64,000 nt of DNA, taken from Kribbella sindirgiensis (lineage in GTDB: Bacteria; Actinomycetota; Actinomycetes; Propionibacteriales; Kribbellaceae). The stretch spans positions 434,001 through 498,000 of the forward strand of contig NZ_SJKA01000004.1 of assembly GCF_004331435.1 (NCBI RefSeq), written 5' to 3'. Shown here one piece after another: positions 33,801-41,182 of this stretch; the first letter of the stretch is position 1; every line of letters starts with the position of its first letter. The position numbers and the translations under genes were made by a program. The notes under the pieces were generated by a model. That model ran no database searches, was not told where the DNA came from, and saw only the letters and a list, made by a program, of their open reading frames with translations.

Positions 33801-34775
33801 CCGCAGGACGGCCCGCACGTACCGCGTCTCGTCCTCGAGCCGCACCACCGCCCCGTCTTCGTCCTTGTCGCCAAGAACAAGCAGATCGAGGCCGCCCGCG
33901 GTCAGGCGGACGACGTCGAAGTCGGGCACGGCAGGGCCGGGCTCGCCTTGCAACCTGTGCGCGAGCGCCTCCGCGTGCGACCACGCCGACGACACGGTTC
34001 CAGTGACTCGGCCGTCGATCTCGGCGCAGTCGCCGATCGCGTGCACTCGTGGGTCGTCCGGGCTCGTCAGCGTGCTGTCCACGACGATTCCGCCGCGTAC
34101 CGTCAGGCCGGTCGCCAGGTCCGTTCGGGCCCGGACACCACACGCGACGACCAGCAGATCGCCGTACACCTGGCGGCCGTTCCGCAGCCGGAGGGCGCGG
34201 AAACCGCCGTTCTTGGTTTCCGTTCCGTGGATTTCCGTGTTGAGCAGGACCTCGACGCCGAGCCGCCGGACCGCGCGGGTGACGCGACGTCCGGCCGACG
34301 GGCGGACCGTCTTGTCCAGCAGGGTTTCACCGTCGTGGACCAGGGTCACCGCGACGCCGCGTTCACGGAGCGCACAAGCCGTCTCGACCCCGAGCACCCC
34401 GCCGCCGAGGACGACCGCACGCCGGGCCGCGCCGGTCGCCGCCGCCACGGCCCGTGCGTCGTCCACGGACCGCAACAGCTGCCCGCCCTCGACACCCTCC
34501 GGAACCACGGGCACAGCGCCGGTCGCGAACACCAACCGGTCGTACTCGTACTCGCGGCCGCGATCGTCGGTGACGACCCGCCGACCCCGATCCACCGCCA
34601 CCACACGGGCGACCGACTCGTTGCCGACAGCAACCTCCGCGCGACCCGCGACGTACTCGGTCAGCCGTCCCCGGTTGTACGCCGGCTCGTCGCCCAGAAC
34701 CGTGACGTCGTCGGACGGCAACAGCTCGGCCAGCCGCCGGCCGGCCATGCCGCCGCCGATGATCACCACTCTCAT
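30882..34775 (-). CDS. nirB: FAD/[2Fe-2S] oxidoreductase fused in frame to nitrite reductase large subunit NirB
   Basis: One open frame of 1297 residues from ATG 34775 (GGGAG upstream). Residues 1-439 form a NAD(P)H-FAD oxidoreductase (VVIIGGGMAGRRLAELL; VVLGGGVLGVETA; VHAIGDCAEI) ending in a BFD-type [2Fe-2S] domain with C377/C379 and C411/C414. Residue 440 onward is complete NirB (858 aa): its own FAD/NAD domain, BFD ligands C428/C430/C463/C466 (NirB numbering), and the siroheme-[4Fe-4S] ligands C646, C652, C686, C690 (KSCVGSTWC; GVSGCAREC). No stop separates the parts, but a strong internal ribosome binding site precedes the NirB ATG at 33458. The product is therefore a fusion, separate NirB, or both. 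It sits between nasA and nirD with 4-base overlaps. Confidence 0.88.
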   Translation of the reverse strand: MRVVIIGGGMAGRRLAELLPSDDVTVLGDEPAYNRGRLTEYVAGRAEVAVGNESVARVVAVDRGRRVVTDDRGREYEYDRLVFATGAVPVVPEGVEGGQLLRSVDDARAVAAATGAARRAVVLGGGVLGVETACALRERGVAVTLVHDGETLLDKTVRPSAGRRVTRAVRRLGVEVLLNTEIHGTETKNGGFRALRLRNGRQVYGDLLVVACGVRARTDLATGLTVRGGIVVDSTLTSPDDPRVHAIGDCAEIDGRVTGTVSSAWSHAEALAHRLQGEPGPAVPDFDVVRLTAGGLDLLVLGDKDEDGAVVRLEDETRYVRAVLRDGVVRSAVAVGAPEVAAELVLLADRGTPVVADGLLTEPDVPAVQNKKVATVCRCNGVTRVAIEAAWRGGADSVAGIAATTRATTGCGSCTGAVGELLDRFRRGETEPVPSRRATMAELNKAKHVVVVGGGMVAHRLVEALRQRDTEVSYRITVFGEEPRLPYDRVALTSYFSGRDPQDLSLGDPDLWDDPAVNLRKGVQITSIDTAAKTVTTARGEQVGYDELILATGSAAFVPPVKNNDAQGCFVYRTIDDVAALRVYVERLKGEGKQVSGVVVGGGLLGLEAAGALTALGAATKVVEFAPRLMPLQVDEGGGSALARLIEGLDVDVLTGTQCQRVKLTSQGAARAMGVADGPDLPADVVVFAAGVRPRDELGRAAGLQIGERGGVVVDEACRTSVPGVWAIGEVACIEGRVWGLIAPGYTMAEIVADRLLGGEATFPGADTSTKLKLLGVDVASFGDAFGATEGALDIVYADPVAGVYKKLVLSDDARTLLGGILVGDASAYSGLRPMVGRELGADPAAFLLPEGAGPVQLELPDDAPVCSCNNVSAGTIRCAVRDEGCTDIKSVCGKTKAGTSCGSCLPIVKNLLNTELTKAGVEVSKALCEHFALSRAELFDVVRITELRTFSEIVERHGTGRGCDICKPVVGSILASLDPAGHVLEGERATLQDTNDHVMANMQKDGTYSVVPRIPGGEITPEGLITIGEVARDFGLYTKITGGQRVDLFGARIEQLPAIWKRLVDAGFESGHAYGKALRTVKSCVGSTWCRYGVQDSVGMAIALELRYRGLRSPHKLKLGVSGCARECAEARGKDVGVIATEKGWNLYVGGNGGMTPRHAELLASDLTDEELFQAIDRFLMYYVRTGDRLQRTSVWMREIGLDQVRDVVLNDSLGIAADLDAAMAKHVDAYVDEWQATLNDPEKLARFVSFVNAPDQPDADLRYVVERNQPRPATSAERGQLEPVLLAGPRLEVRR
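33456..33472 (-). promoter_or_regulatory. Internal ribosome binding site and ATG for separate NirB
   Basis: Reading leftward, GCAGGAGGGCGACGATG places an almost ideal Shine-Dalgarno (AGGAGGG, 33464-33470) five bases before an in-frame ATG. That ATG opens MAELNKAKHVVVVGGGMVAHRL, the normal N-terminus of a stand-alone NirB. No stop codon occurs in this frame upstream, so both long and short products can be made from the same message. Confidence 0.7.
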
Positions 34776-36886
34776 GCCGGTACTCCCGTCGCTGGCAGGG
34801 CAGCGGCGGTGACTTCGACGGCACACGCCTTGAACTCGGGCATCCTCGACACGGGGTCGAGCACGTCGTTGGTCAGCTCGTTGACGGCCTCGGCGCCACC
34901 GAAGTGGAACGGCACGAACACGGTGTCCGGCCGGACATCGGCCGTCACCCTGGCCGGCAGCACCATCGACCCGCGCGCGGTCCGCAACCGCAGCGGACGC
35001 CCGTCGCCGATCCCCAGCTGCGCGGCGACCCGCGGATGAATCTCGGCGTACACCTCGGGCTCGGCCTCGGCCAGCTCCGGAACCCGCCGCGTCTGCGCGC
35101 CGCTCTGGTAGTGCTGCAGCAACCGCCCCGTCACCAGATAGAGCGGTGCGTCCGTGCTGAGATCGTCCGCGACCGGCCGGTGGTCGACCGGTACGACGTG
35201 CGCGCGCCCGTCAGCGGTCGGAAACCCGTCGGCGAACAACCGTGGCGTCCCCGGATGTCCCTCGTGCGGCACCGGCCAGAACAGTGCCTCGTCCGCGTCC
35301 AGTCGCTCCCAGGTGATCCCGGAGTAGTCGGCCCGCCCACCCGCACTGGCGCGCCGCAACTCCTCGAACACCGCCGCCGGATCGGTCGAAAACCCTTCTA
35401 CACCGAGCCTTTCCGCGATTCCCGCGAAGACGGCGAGATCGCTCCGTACCTCACCCGGCGCGGCCACCGCGGCGCGCCGCCGCAGTACCCGGCCTTCGAG
35501 GGACGTCATCGTCCCGTCCTCCTCGGCCCACTGCGTGACCGGGAACACCACGTCCGCGAGCAGCGCTGTCTCGGACGGCACCACATCCGCGACCACCAGC
35601 AGATCCAGGGCGGCCAGCCGGTCCCGGACCGAGGCAAGGTTCGGCGCCGACACCAGCAGGTTGCTTCCGTGCACGAACATCGCCTTCGGGCCGTCCGCCG
35701 TACCGAGCGAGTCGATCAGCTCGACCGCACTCTTCCCGGACCGCGGCAACTCATCCGGGTCCACGCCCCAGACCTGCGCGACGTACGAACGCGCGGCGGG
35801 ATCCTCGATGCTCCGATAGCCCGGCAGCTGATCCGCCTTCTGCCCGTGCTCCCGACCGCCTTGCCCATTTCCTTGCCCGGTGATGCAGCCGTACCCGCTG
35901 CCCAGCCGGCCTGGGAGGCCGAGCGCCAACGCGAGGTTGATGCAAGCGGTCACCGTGTCGGTGCCCTTGCTGTGCTGCTCGGCCCCGCGCCCCGTCAGGA
36001 CGAACGCTCCGGCGCCACCATGCACCGGAGCAGCAGCCGCCAGCACCCGCGCGGCCCGCCGGATCGTGGCCGCGGGCACCCCAGTGACCCGCTCGGCCCG
36101 CTCCGGCCACCAGGACGCCGTCGTCCGGACGAGTGCATCCGGATCATCGGTCCGCTCCTGCAAGTACGCAGTGTCCGCCAGCCCTTCCTGCAGCACCACA
36201 TGGGTCAGCGAGAGCACCAGCGCGAGGTCGGTGCCAGGCGTCGCCTGCAGGTGAACTCCAGCGTTTTCCTCGGTCAGTCCGGCAGTCGCCGAGCGACGCG
36301 GGTCGACGACCAGAAGTCCACCCGAGTCGCGTGCGCTCTGCAGATGCGCCACGGCCGGCGGCATCGTTTCCGCGATGTTGCTGCCGACCAGCAGGACCGC
36401 TCCGGCAGCACCCAGATCGGCCAGCGGAAACGGCAGTCCGCGGTCGATTCCGAACGCCCGGTTCGTCGCCGCGGCCGCCGACGACATACAGAACCGGCCG
36501 TTGTAGTCCACATTCGCGGTCTTCAGCGCCACGCGGGCGAACTTGCCCAGCGCGTACGCCTTCTCGTTCGTCAGCCCGCCGCCGCCGAAGACCGCGATCG
36601 AGTCGCGCCCGTGCGCGGCCTGCAACGCCTTGATCCGATCGGCGACGAAGTCCAGCGCGCTGTCCCAACTCGTCTCCACCAGCTCGCCCGCGGCGTTGCG
36701 GACCAGCGGCATGGTGAGCCGGTCCGGCACCGTGAGGACTTCAGGAGCCGTCCAGCCCTTACGACAAAGCCCACCCCGGTTGGTAGGGAAGTCGCGTGGC
36801 CGCACCTCCACGGCACCCGGTCGCGCGACCGGGTGCAGCGTGGTGGCGCACTGCAGAGCGCAGTACGGACAGTGAGTAGCGGTCAC
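34772..36886 (-). CDS. nasA: Assimilatory nitrate reductase, molybdopterin catalytic subunit
   Basis: 704 residues. N-terminal [4Fe-4S] ligands C6, C9, C13 and C41 (HCPYCALQC ... GGLCRKG), the molybdenum Cys133 in NGRFCMSSAAAATN, and molybdopterin-binding segments (GSNIAETMPP, GCITGQGNGQGGREHGQKADQLPGYR, GTMTSLEGRVLRRR). The protein ends with the MopB C-terminal barrel and lacks the extra C-terminal [2Fe-2S] domain of some NasA proteins. That electron carrier may be supplied by the BFD domains of the oxidoreductase-NirB product next door. GTG start overlaps the narK stop (GTGA); its stop overlaps the next ATG. Confidence 0.94.
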   Translation of the reverse strand: MTATHCPYCALQCATTLHPVARPGAVEVRPRDFPTNRGGLCRKGWTAPEVLTVPDRLTMPLVRNAAGELVETSWDSALDFVADRIKALQAAHGRDSIAVFGGGGLTNEKAYALGKFARVALKTANVDYNGRFCMSSAAAATNRAFGIDRGLPFPLADLGAAGAVLLVGSNIAETMPPAVAHLQSARDSGGLLVVDPRRSATAGLTEENAGVHLQATPGTDLALVLSLTHVVLQEGLADTAYLQERTDDPDALVRTTASWWPERAERVTGVPAATIRRAARVLAAAAPVHGGAGAFVLTGRGAEQHSKGTDTVTACINLALALGLPGRLGSGYGCITGQGNGQGGREHGQKADQLPGYRSIEDPAARSYVAQVWGVDPDELPRSGKSAVELIDSLGTADGPKAMFVHGSNLLVSAPNLASVRDRLAALDLLVVADVVPSETALLADVVFPVTQWAEEDGTMTSLEGRVLRRRAAVAAPGEVRSDLAVFAGIAERLGVEGFSTDPAAVFEELRRASAGGRADYSGITWERLDADEALFWPVPHEGHPGTPRLFADGFPTADGRAHVVPVDHRPVADDLSTDAPLYLVTGRLLQHYQSGAQTRRVPELAEAEPEVYAEIHPRVAAQLGIGDGRPLRLRTARGSMVLPARVTADVRPDTVFVPFHFGGAEAVNELTNDVLDPVSRMPEFKACAVEVTAAALPATGVPA

Positions 36887-38250
36887 ACGCGCTCCTGGCT
36901 GAGCGGGCCGCCCTTGCGCAGGTAGCAGAAGTACGTCACACCCAGGCAGACCACGTAGAAGCCACAGAAGACGTACAGCGCCGGGATCAGCGAGCCGAAG
37001 TGGCTGGTCGACATCGCGAACCCGCGCGGGACCAGGAAACCGCCGTACGCGCCGACCGCGGACGCGATCCCGATACAGGCCGCCGCCTCCCGCCGGGCCC
37101 GGCCCGGGTCACCCGGCGTGGTGAGCCGGAAAACCGCCGGAATCATCCGGTACGTCGAACCGTTCGCGATCCCGCTGGCCACGAACAGCACCAGGAAACT
37201 GCACAGGAACGCCGGGAAACTTTCCGCCTTCAAGGACACCACCGCGGAAAGGATTCCGAGACCCATCACCACGAACGAGCAGACCGTGATCCAGGCGCCG
37301 CCGACCTTGTCGGACAGCTTGCCGCCGAACGGCCGCGCGACCGAACCGACCAGGGCGCCGAGGAACGCGTAGTGCGCCGGCGTGATGTCGGCGAAGGTGG
37401 TCTTGATCAGCAGCGGGAACGCCGCCCCGAAACCGATGAACGACCCGAACGTGCCGATGTAGAGGAACGAGATCACCCAGGTGTGCGGGCGCTTCGCCGC
37501 GGCGACCGACGTACGGAACGACGAGCTGGCCACCGACAGGTTGGCCATCGCCTTCCAGGCCCAGAACGCGGCCAGCACGATCAGCGGCAGCCACATCAGG
37601 CCGGCCCGGTTCAGCGTCAGACCGGCGCCCATCACGATCACGATCGGCACCAGCAGCTGCACCACCGCGACACCGAGGTTTCCGCCGGCCGCGTTCACAC
37701 CGAGCGCGAAGCCCTTCTCCTTCTCGGGGTAGAAGAACGAGATGTTCGTCATGCTGCTGGCGAAGTTTCCGCCGCCGACACCCGCGGTCGCCGCGACCAG
37801 CGCCATCAGCCAGAACTGCGTGTCCGGCTGGGTCATGAAGTACGACAGCCCGGCGGTCGGGATCAGCAGCAGCAGCGCGGAGAAGATGGTCCAGTTCCGC
37901 CCGCCGAACCGCGGTACGGCGAACGTGTACGGCAACCGCAGCGTCGCGCCGACCAGGCTCGGCAGCGCGACCAGCCAGAACAGCTGGTCGGTGCTGTAGG
38001 TGAAACCCGCCTTCGGCATCGACACCACGACGATGCTCCACAGCTGCCAGACCGAGAAACCGAGGAACTCGGCGAAGATCGAGGGCCACAGGTTCCGCCG
38101 CGCGACCGCGCGGCCCTTCTCGGCCCAGAAACCGGCGTCCTCCGGATCCCAGACGTCGACCCAGCGCCCACGTCGCGGTGCCTCGACCGTTCCGACCGTA
38201 CCGGTCTGGCCGTGGGGAGTGACGACCTCCGGTCCTGCCTCGAGCGTCAT
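36883..38250 (-). CDS. narK: Nitrate/nitrite transporter, NarK type
   Basis: 455 residues, MFS with about 12 spans after a ~50-residue cytoplasmic lead. Nitrate signatures are GGGNFASSMTNISFFYPEKEKGFALG and GIASAVGAYGGFLVPRGF, both Gly/Asn-rich helices of NNP-family transporters; RLPYTFAVPRFGGRNWTIFSAL carries a nitrate-binding Arg region. First gene of the nitrate operon, with GGAGA upstream of the ATG. Two GlnR-like boxes lie 57-94 bases upstream of the start, so expression should rise on nitrogen limitation. Confidence 0.95.
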   Translation of the reverse strand: MTLEAGPEVVTPHGQTGTVGTVEAPRRGRWVDVWDPEDAGFWAEKGRAVARRNLWPSIFAEFLGFSVWQLWSIVVVSMPKAGFTYSTDQLFWLVALPSLVGATLRLPYTFAVPRFGGRNWTIFSALLLLIPTAGLSYFMTQPDTQFWLMALVAATAGVGGGNFASSMTNISFFYPEKEKGFALGVNAAGGNLGVAVVQLLVPIVIVMGAGLTLNRAGLMWLPLIVLAAFWAWKAMANLSVASSSFRTSVAAAKRPHTWVISFLYIGTFGSFIGFGAAFPLLIKTTFADITPAHYAFLGALVGSVARPFGGKLSDKVGGAWITVCSFVVMGLGILSAVVSLKAESFPAFLCSFLVLFVASGIANGSTYRMIPAVFRLTTPGDPGRARREAAACIGIASAVGAYGGFLVPRGFAMSTSHFGSLIPALYVFCGFYVVCLGVTYFCYLRKGGPLSQERV

Positions 38251-38306
38251 CGCGTGTCTCCGATCATCCGACCTGTTCGATTAGGCCAGGACGCTATGAC
38301 CGGGGT

Positions 38307-38322
38307 GTTTCCACGTAGTCAT
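38307..38322 (-). promoter_or_regulatory. GlnR box, narK-facing
   Basis: On the minus strand the sequence is ATGAC-TACGTG-GAAAC, matching the actinobacterial GlnR pattern gTnAC-n6-GaAAC except for the first base. It lies 57-72 bases upstream of the narK ATG. GlnR is the known activator of nitrate and nitrite assimilation genes in Streptomyces, Amycolatopsis and mycobacteria. Confidence 0.72.
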
Positions 38323-38328
38323 CTTGTT

Positions 38329-38344
38329 GTTACGTCGCCGAAAC
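38329..38344 (+). promoter_or_regulatory. GlnR box, opposite orientation
   Basis: GTTAC-GTCGCC-GAAAC on the plus strand matches gTnAC-n6-GaAAC at every constrained position. It begins seven bases after the minus-strand box. The pair lies in the 192-base region between narK and the divergent MMPL gene, so GlnR could also affect the latter. Confidence 0.75.
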
Positions 38345-38442
38345 GGCTCCCGCACACCTGTCGGCGGGTGGTGAGAGGTCCCGGCATCCCGCTGGGTACT
38401 GTTCGGGCTCAGGGCGGGATCAGACACCGAGGGGACGACGCC

Positions 38443-40731
38443 GTGCACGACGACGACCAGAACGCCGCCGACACCGCCGGAAAGCACCGCGCCGAGGGGA
38501 CTCCGCACACCGGGGACGACGTGGTGCAAGGCCGGCACGCCGACGACCAGCCTGGTGGCGAGACTGTTAGCCGGGTCACAGCCGAGGAGCAACACAGCGA
38601 CCGGGGACGCCCCCGCGGACGCTGGGCGTGGCGCTCCGCGATCGCCGCCGTACTGATTCTGTGGCTCGTGGTGGGGTCGCTGGGCGGGCCTGCGGTGGGG
38701 AAGCTGAGCGAGGTCCAGGAGAACGACAACGCCAATTTCCTTCCGAAGCAGGCCGAATCCACGCTGGTCAGCAACGAGTCCGCGAAGTTCGTCGACTCCA
38801 AGGCGCTGCCGTACTTCGTCCTGATCGAACGTGACGCGGGTCTCACTCCGGCCGACCTGACGGCGGCGAACCAGTTCCTCGCCAAGGTGCCGACGCTGGA
38901 CCTCGGCAACGGCAAGACCATCGGTGACTACCTCGCGGCGCCGGCCAGGACCGTGATCCCGTCGGAGGACAAGAAGGCGCTGCTGCTCACCGTCGAACTG
39001 GACGGCGACCGCGCCGACGAAGTGGTCAAGGAAGGCGAAACGGTGCTGTACGCCGTCGCCGAGTCCCTGCGGACCGAGATCGGGCAGGACCTCACACCCA
39101 CTGGTCTCAAGGTCTACGTGACCGGTCCGGGCGGGGTGTTCGCGGACTTCGTGGTCGCCTTCGGAGGCATCGACGGCATCCTGCTCGGAGTCGCCCTCGC
39201 GGTGGTGTTCGTCATCCTGCTGATCGTCTACCGCAGCCCGGTGCTGCCGATCGCGGTCCTGCTGACCGCGGTCTTCGGTCTCGCCCTGGCGGCGCTGGTG
39301 GTGTACCCGCTGGCCAAGAACGGCGTCCTGGAACTGAACGGGCAGAGCCAGGGCATCCTCTTCATCCTGGTCGTCGGAGCCGCGACCGACTACTCACTGC
39401 TGCTCGTCTCCCGTTACAAGGAGGAACTGCACGACTACACCAGCAAGTACGACGCGATGCGGGTCGCGTGGCGGGCGTCGATCGAGCCGATCGCGGCCAG
39501 CGCGGCGACCGTCATCCTCGGTCTGCTCTGTCTGCTGCTGTCGCAGCTGGGCAGCACGAAGGGCCTCGGTCCGGTCGGAGCGATCGGTATCGCCGGAGCG
39601 CTGGTCGCCTCGATGAGCTTCCTGCCGGCGATCCTGCTCGCCTTCGGCCGGCGGATCTTCTGGCCGTCGATCCCCCGCGTCGACCACGTGCACGCCCGCG
39701 ACCAGGTCGGCGGCCGCCGGCTGTGGGGCAGGGTGTCCGGGCTGGTCGGTCGCAGTCCGCGCAAGGTCTGGGCGGTCACCGCACTCGCGCTGCTGGGCTG
39801 CGCCGCGTTCCTGCCGACGTTCAAGGCGAGCGGGATCTCCCAGGAGGACCTGTTCCTCGACAAGCCCGAGTCGGTCGTCGGTCAGGCCGAGCTCGCCAAG
39901 CACTTCGACGCCGGCGCCGGTACGCCGGTCCAGATCCTGACCCCGAGCGACCAGGCCGAGCGGGTGATCACGACCGCGGCAGCAGTCGACGGCGTCGGTA
40001 CGGCGTCCGCGTCGGCGTCGCCCGGCGTACCGCCGAAGGTTGTCGACGGCAAGGTGCTGGTCCAGGCGACGCTCGAGGTGCCGGCCGATTCGCCCGCCGC
40101 GACCAAGGTGGTCGAGCACCTGCGCGCGGAGCTCGACACGATCAGCCCGGACATCCTGGTCGGCGGCAACACCGCGATCAACCTGGACGTCCTCGACGCG
40201 AGCGAGCGCGACCTGCGGGTGATCATCCCGGCCATCCTGGCGGTGATCTTCGTCGTCCTGATGCTGTTGCTGCGGTCGGTCGTCGCGGCCGTTCTGCTGG
40301 TGGTCGCGAACGTGATCTCGTTCGGCGCCACCGTCGGGGTGAGCGCGCTGGCCTTCAACCACGTGTTCGGCTTCCCCGGTGCGGATCCGAGCATCCCGCT
40401 CTACGCGTTCGTGTTCCTCGTTGCCCTGGGCATCGACTATTCGATCTTCCTGATGACCCGGGTCCGCGAGGAATCCCAGGAGCACGGCACCAGACCCGGC
40501 ATCCTCGTCGGCCTCGCCGTCACCGGGGGCGTCATCACCTCCGCCGGCGTGGTCCTGGCCGCCACCTTCTCGGCCCTCGCTGTCCTCCCCATCCTCTTCC
40601 TCGTCCAGATAGCCTTCATGGTCGCCTTCGGTGTCCTTCTCGACACCACCGTCGTCCGCTCCCTCCTGGTCCCCTCCATCGCCCACGACCTCGGCAAGAA
40701 GGTCTGGTGGCCCAGCAAGCTCGCGTCCTAG
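38443..40731 (+). CDS. MMPL-family (RND superfamily) transporter
   Basis: 762 residues from GTG 38443 (GAGGGGA upstream). After a ~65-residue charged cytoplasmic lead come two repeats, each a membrane span, an extracellular domain and five more spans. The MMPL signature Asp-Tyr pairs are in GAATDYSLLLVSRYKEEL and ALGIDYSIFLMTRVREES. Typical substrates are lipids or hydrophobic compounds moved outwards by proton exchange. The open frame extends far upstream (to 37000) because of GC bias; those residues lack family character. It diverges from narK. Confidence 0.93.
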   Translation: MHDDDQNAADTAGKHRAEGTPHTGDDVVQGRHADDQPGGETVSRVTAEEQHSDRGRPRGRWAWRSAIAAVLILWLVVGSLGGPAVGKLSEVQENDNANFLPKQAESTLVSNESAKFVDSKALPYFVLIERDAGLTPADLTAANQFLAKVPTLDLGNGKTIGDYLAAPARTVIPSEDKKALLLTVELDGDRADEVVKEGETVLYAVAESLRTEIGQDLTPTGLKVYVTGPGGVFADFVVAFGGIDGILLGVALAVVFVILLIVYRSPVLPIAVLLTAVFGLALAALVVYPLAKNGVLELNGQSQGILFILVVGAATDYSLLLVSRYKEELHDYTSKYDAMRVAWRASIEPIAASAATVILGLLCLLLSQLGSTKGLGPVGAIGIAGALVASMSFLPAILLAFGRRIFWPSIPRVDHVHARDQVGGRRLWGRVSGLVGRSPRKVWAVTALALLGCAAFLPTFKASGISQEDLFLDKPESVVGQAELAKHFDAGAGTPVQILTPSDQAERVITTAAAVDGVGTASASASPGVPPKVVDGKVLVQATLEVPADSPAATKVVEHLRAELDTISPDILVGGNTAINLDVLDASERDLRVIIPAILAVIFVVLMLLLRSVVAAVLLVVANVISFGATVGVSALAFNHVFGFPGADPSIPLYAFVFLVALGIDYSIFLMTRVREESQEHGTRPGILVGLAVTGGVITSAGVVLAATFSALAVLPILFLVQIAFMVAFGVLLDTTVVRSLLVPSIAHDLGKKVWWPSKLAS

Positions 40732-40741
40732 GGTGCGAGGT

Positions 40742-41182
40742 ATGGAGACGTTCGAGGGCCGGGTTGTGGTGAATCACGGTGGAGGCGCCTGGGTGGAGGT
40801 GCCGGGGGCGGTGGTTGCTGCGTTGGGTGGGGGTGGGCGGATTCCGGTGCTGGCTACGTTTGACGGGGTGTCGTACCGCGGGTCGATCGCGTCGATGGGC
40901 GGGTGTATGGCGCTGGGGGTGCTGAAGAGCATTCGCAGTGAGTTGGGGAAGGCGGATGGTGACGCGGTGACCGTAACGGTCGAGCGGGATACCGGCGAGC
41001 GGGTGGTGGAGGTGCCGGAGGATCTTGCGGCGGCGTTGGCGGAGGCCGGCGTGCGGGAGGCGTTCGACGGGCTGAGCTACAGCCATCGGCGCGAGCACGT
41101 GAACGCGATCAACGACGCGAAGAAGCCGGAGACGCGGGCTCGCCGGATCGTGAAGGCTGTGGAGATGCTCAAGGCCTCTTGA
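40742..41182 (+). CDS. DUF1905/YdeI-OmpD-associated-like protein
   Basis: 146 residues. The pattern WVEVPGAVVAALGGGGRIPVLATFDGVSYRGSIASMGGCMALGVLKSIRSELG...GDAVTVTVERD matches DUF1905. The C-terminal half (VPEDLAAALAEAGVREAFDGLSYSHRREHVNAINDAKKPETRARRIVKAVEML) matches the YdeI/OmpD-associated domain. Biochemical function unknown. It starts 10 bases after the MMPL stop and may be cotranscribed. Its last 14 bases overlap the opposing LuxR gene. Confidence 0.85.
   Translation: METFEGRVVVNHGGGAWVEVPGAVVAALGGGGRIPVLATFDGVSYRGSIASMGGCMALGVLKSIRSELGKADGDAVTVTVERDTGERVVEVPEDLAAALAEAGVREAFDGLSYSHRREHVNAINDAKKPETRARRIVKAVEMLKAS

Noticed and set aside
30837..35039. Long plus-strand frames opposite nirB
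   Set aside because: Shadow frames of the 1297-codon gene; no start signal or domain.
37000..38442. N-terminal extension of the MMPL open frame
   Set aside because: The frame stays open only because it is antisense to narK. GTG 38443 with GAGGGGA and the onset of MMPL-like sequence mark the true start.
39394..40686. 430-residue minus-strand frame inside the MMPL gene
   Set aside because: Asp/Gln/Arg-rich shadow (repeats like DRPDLART) without domains.
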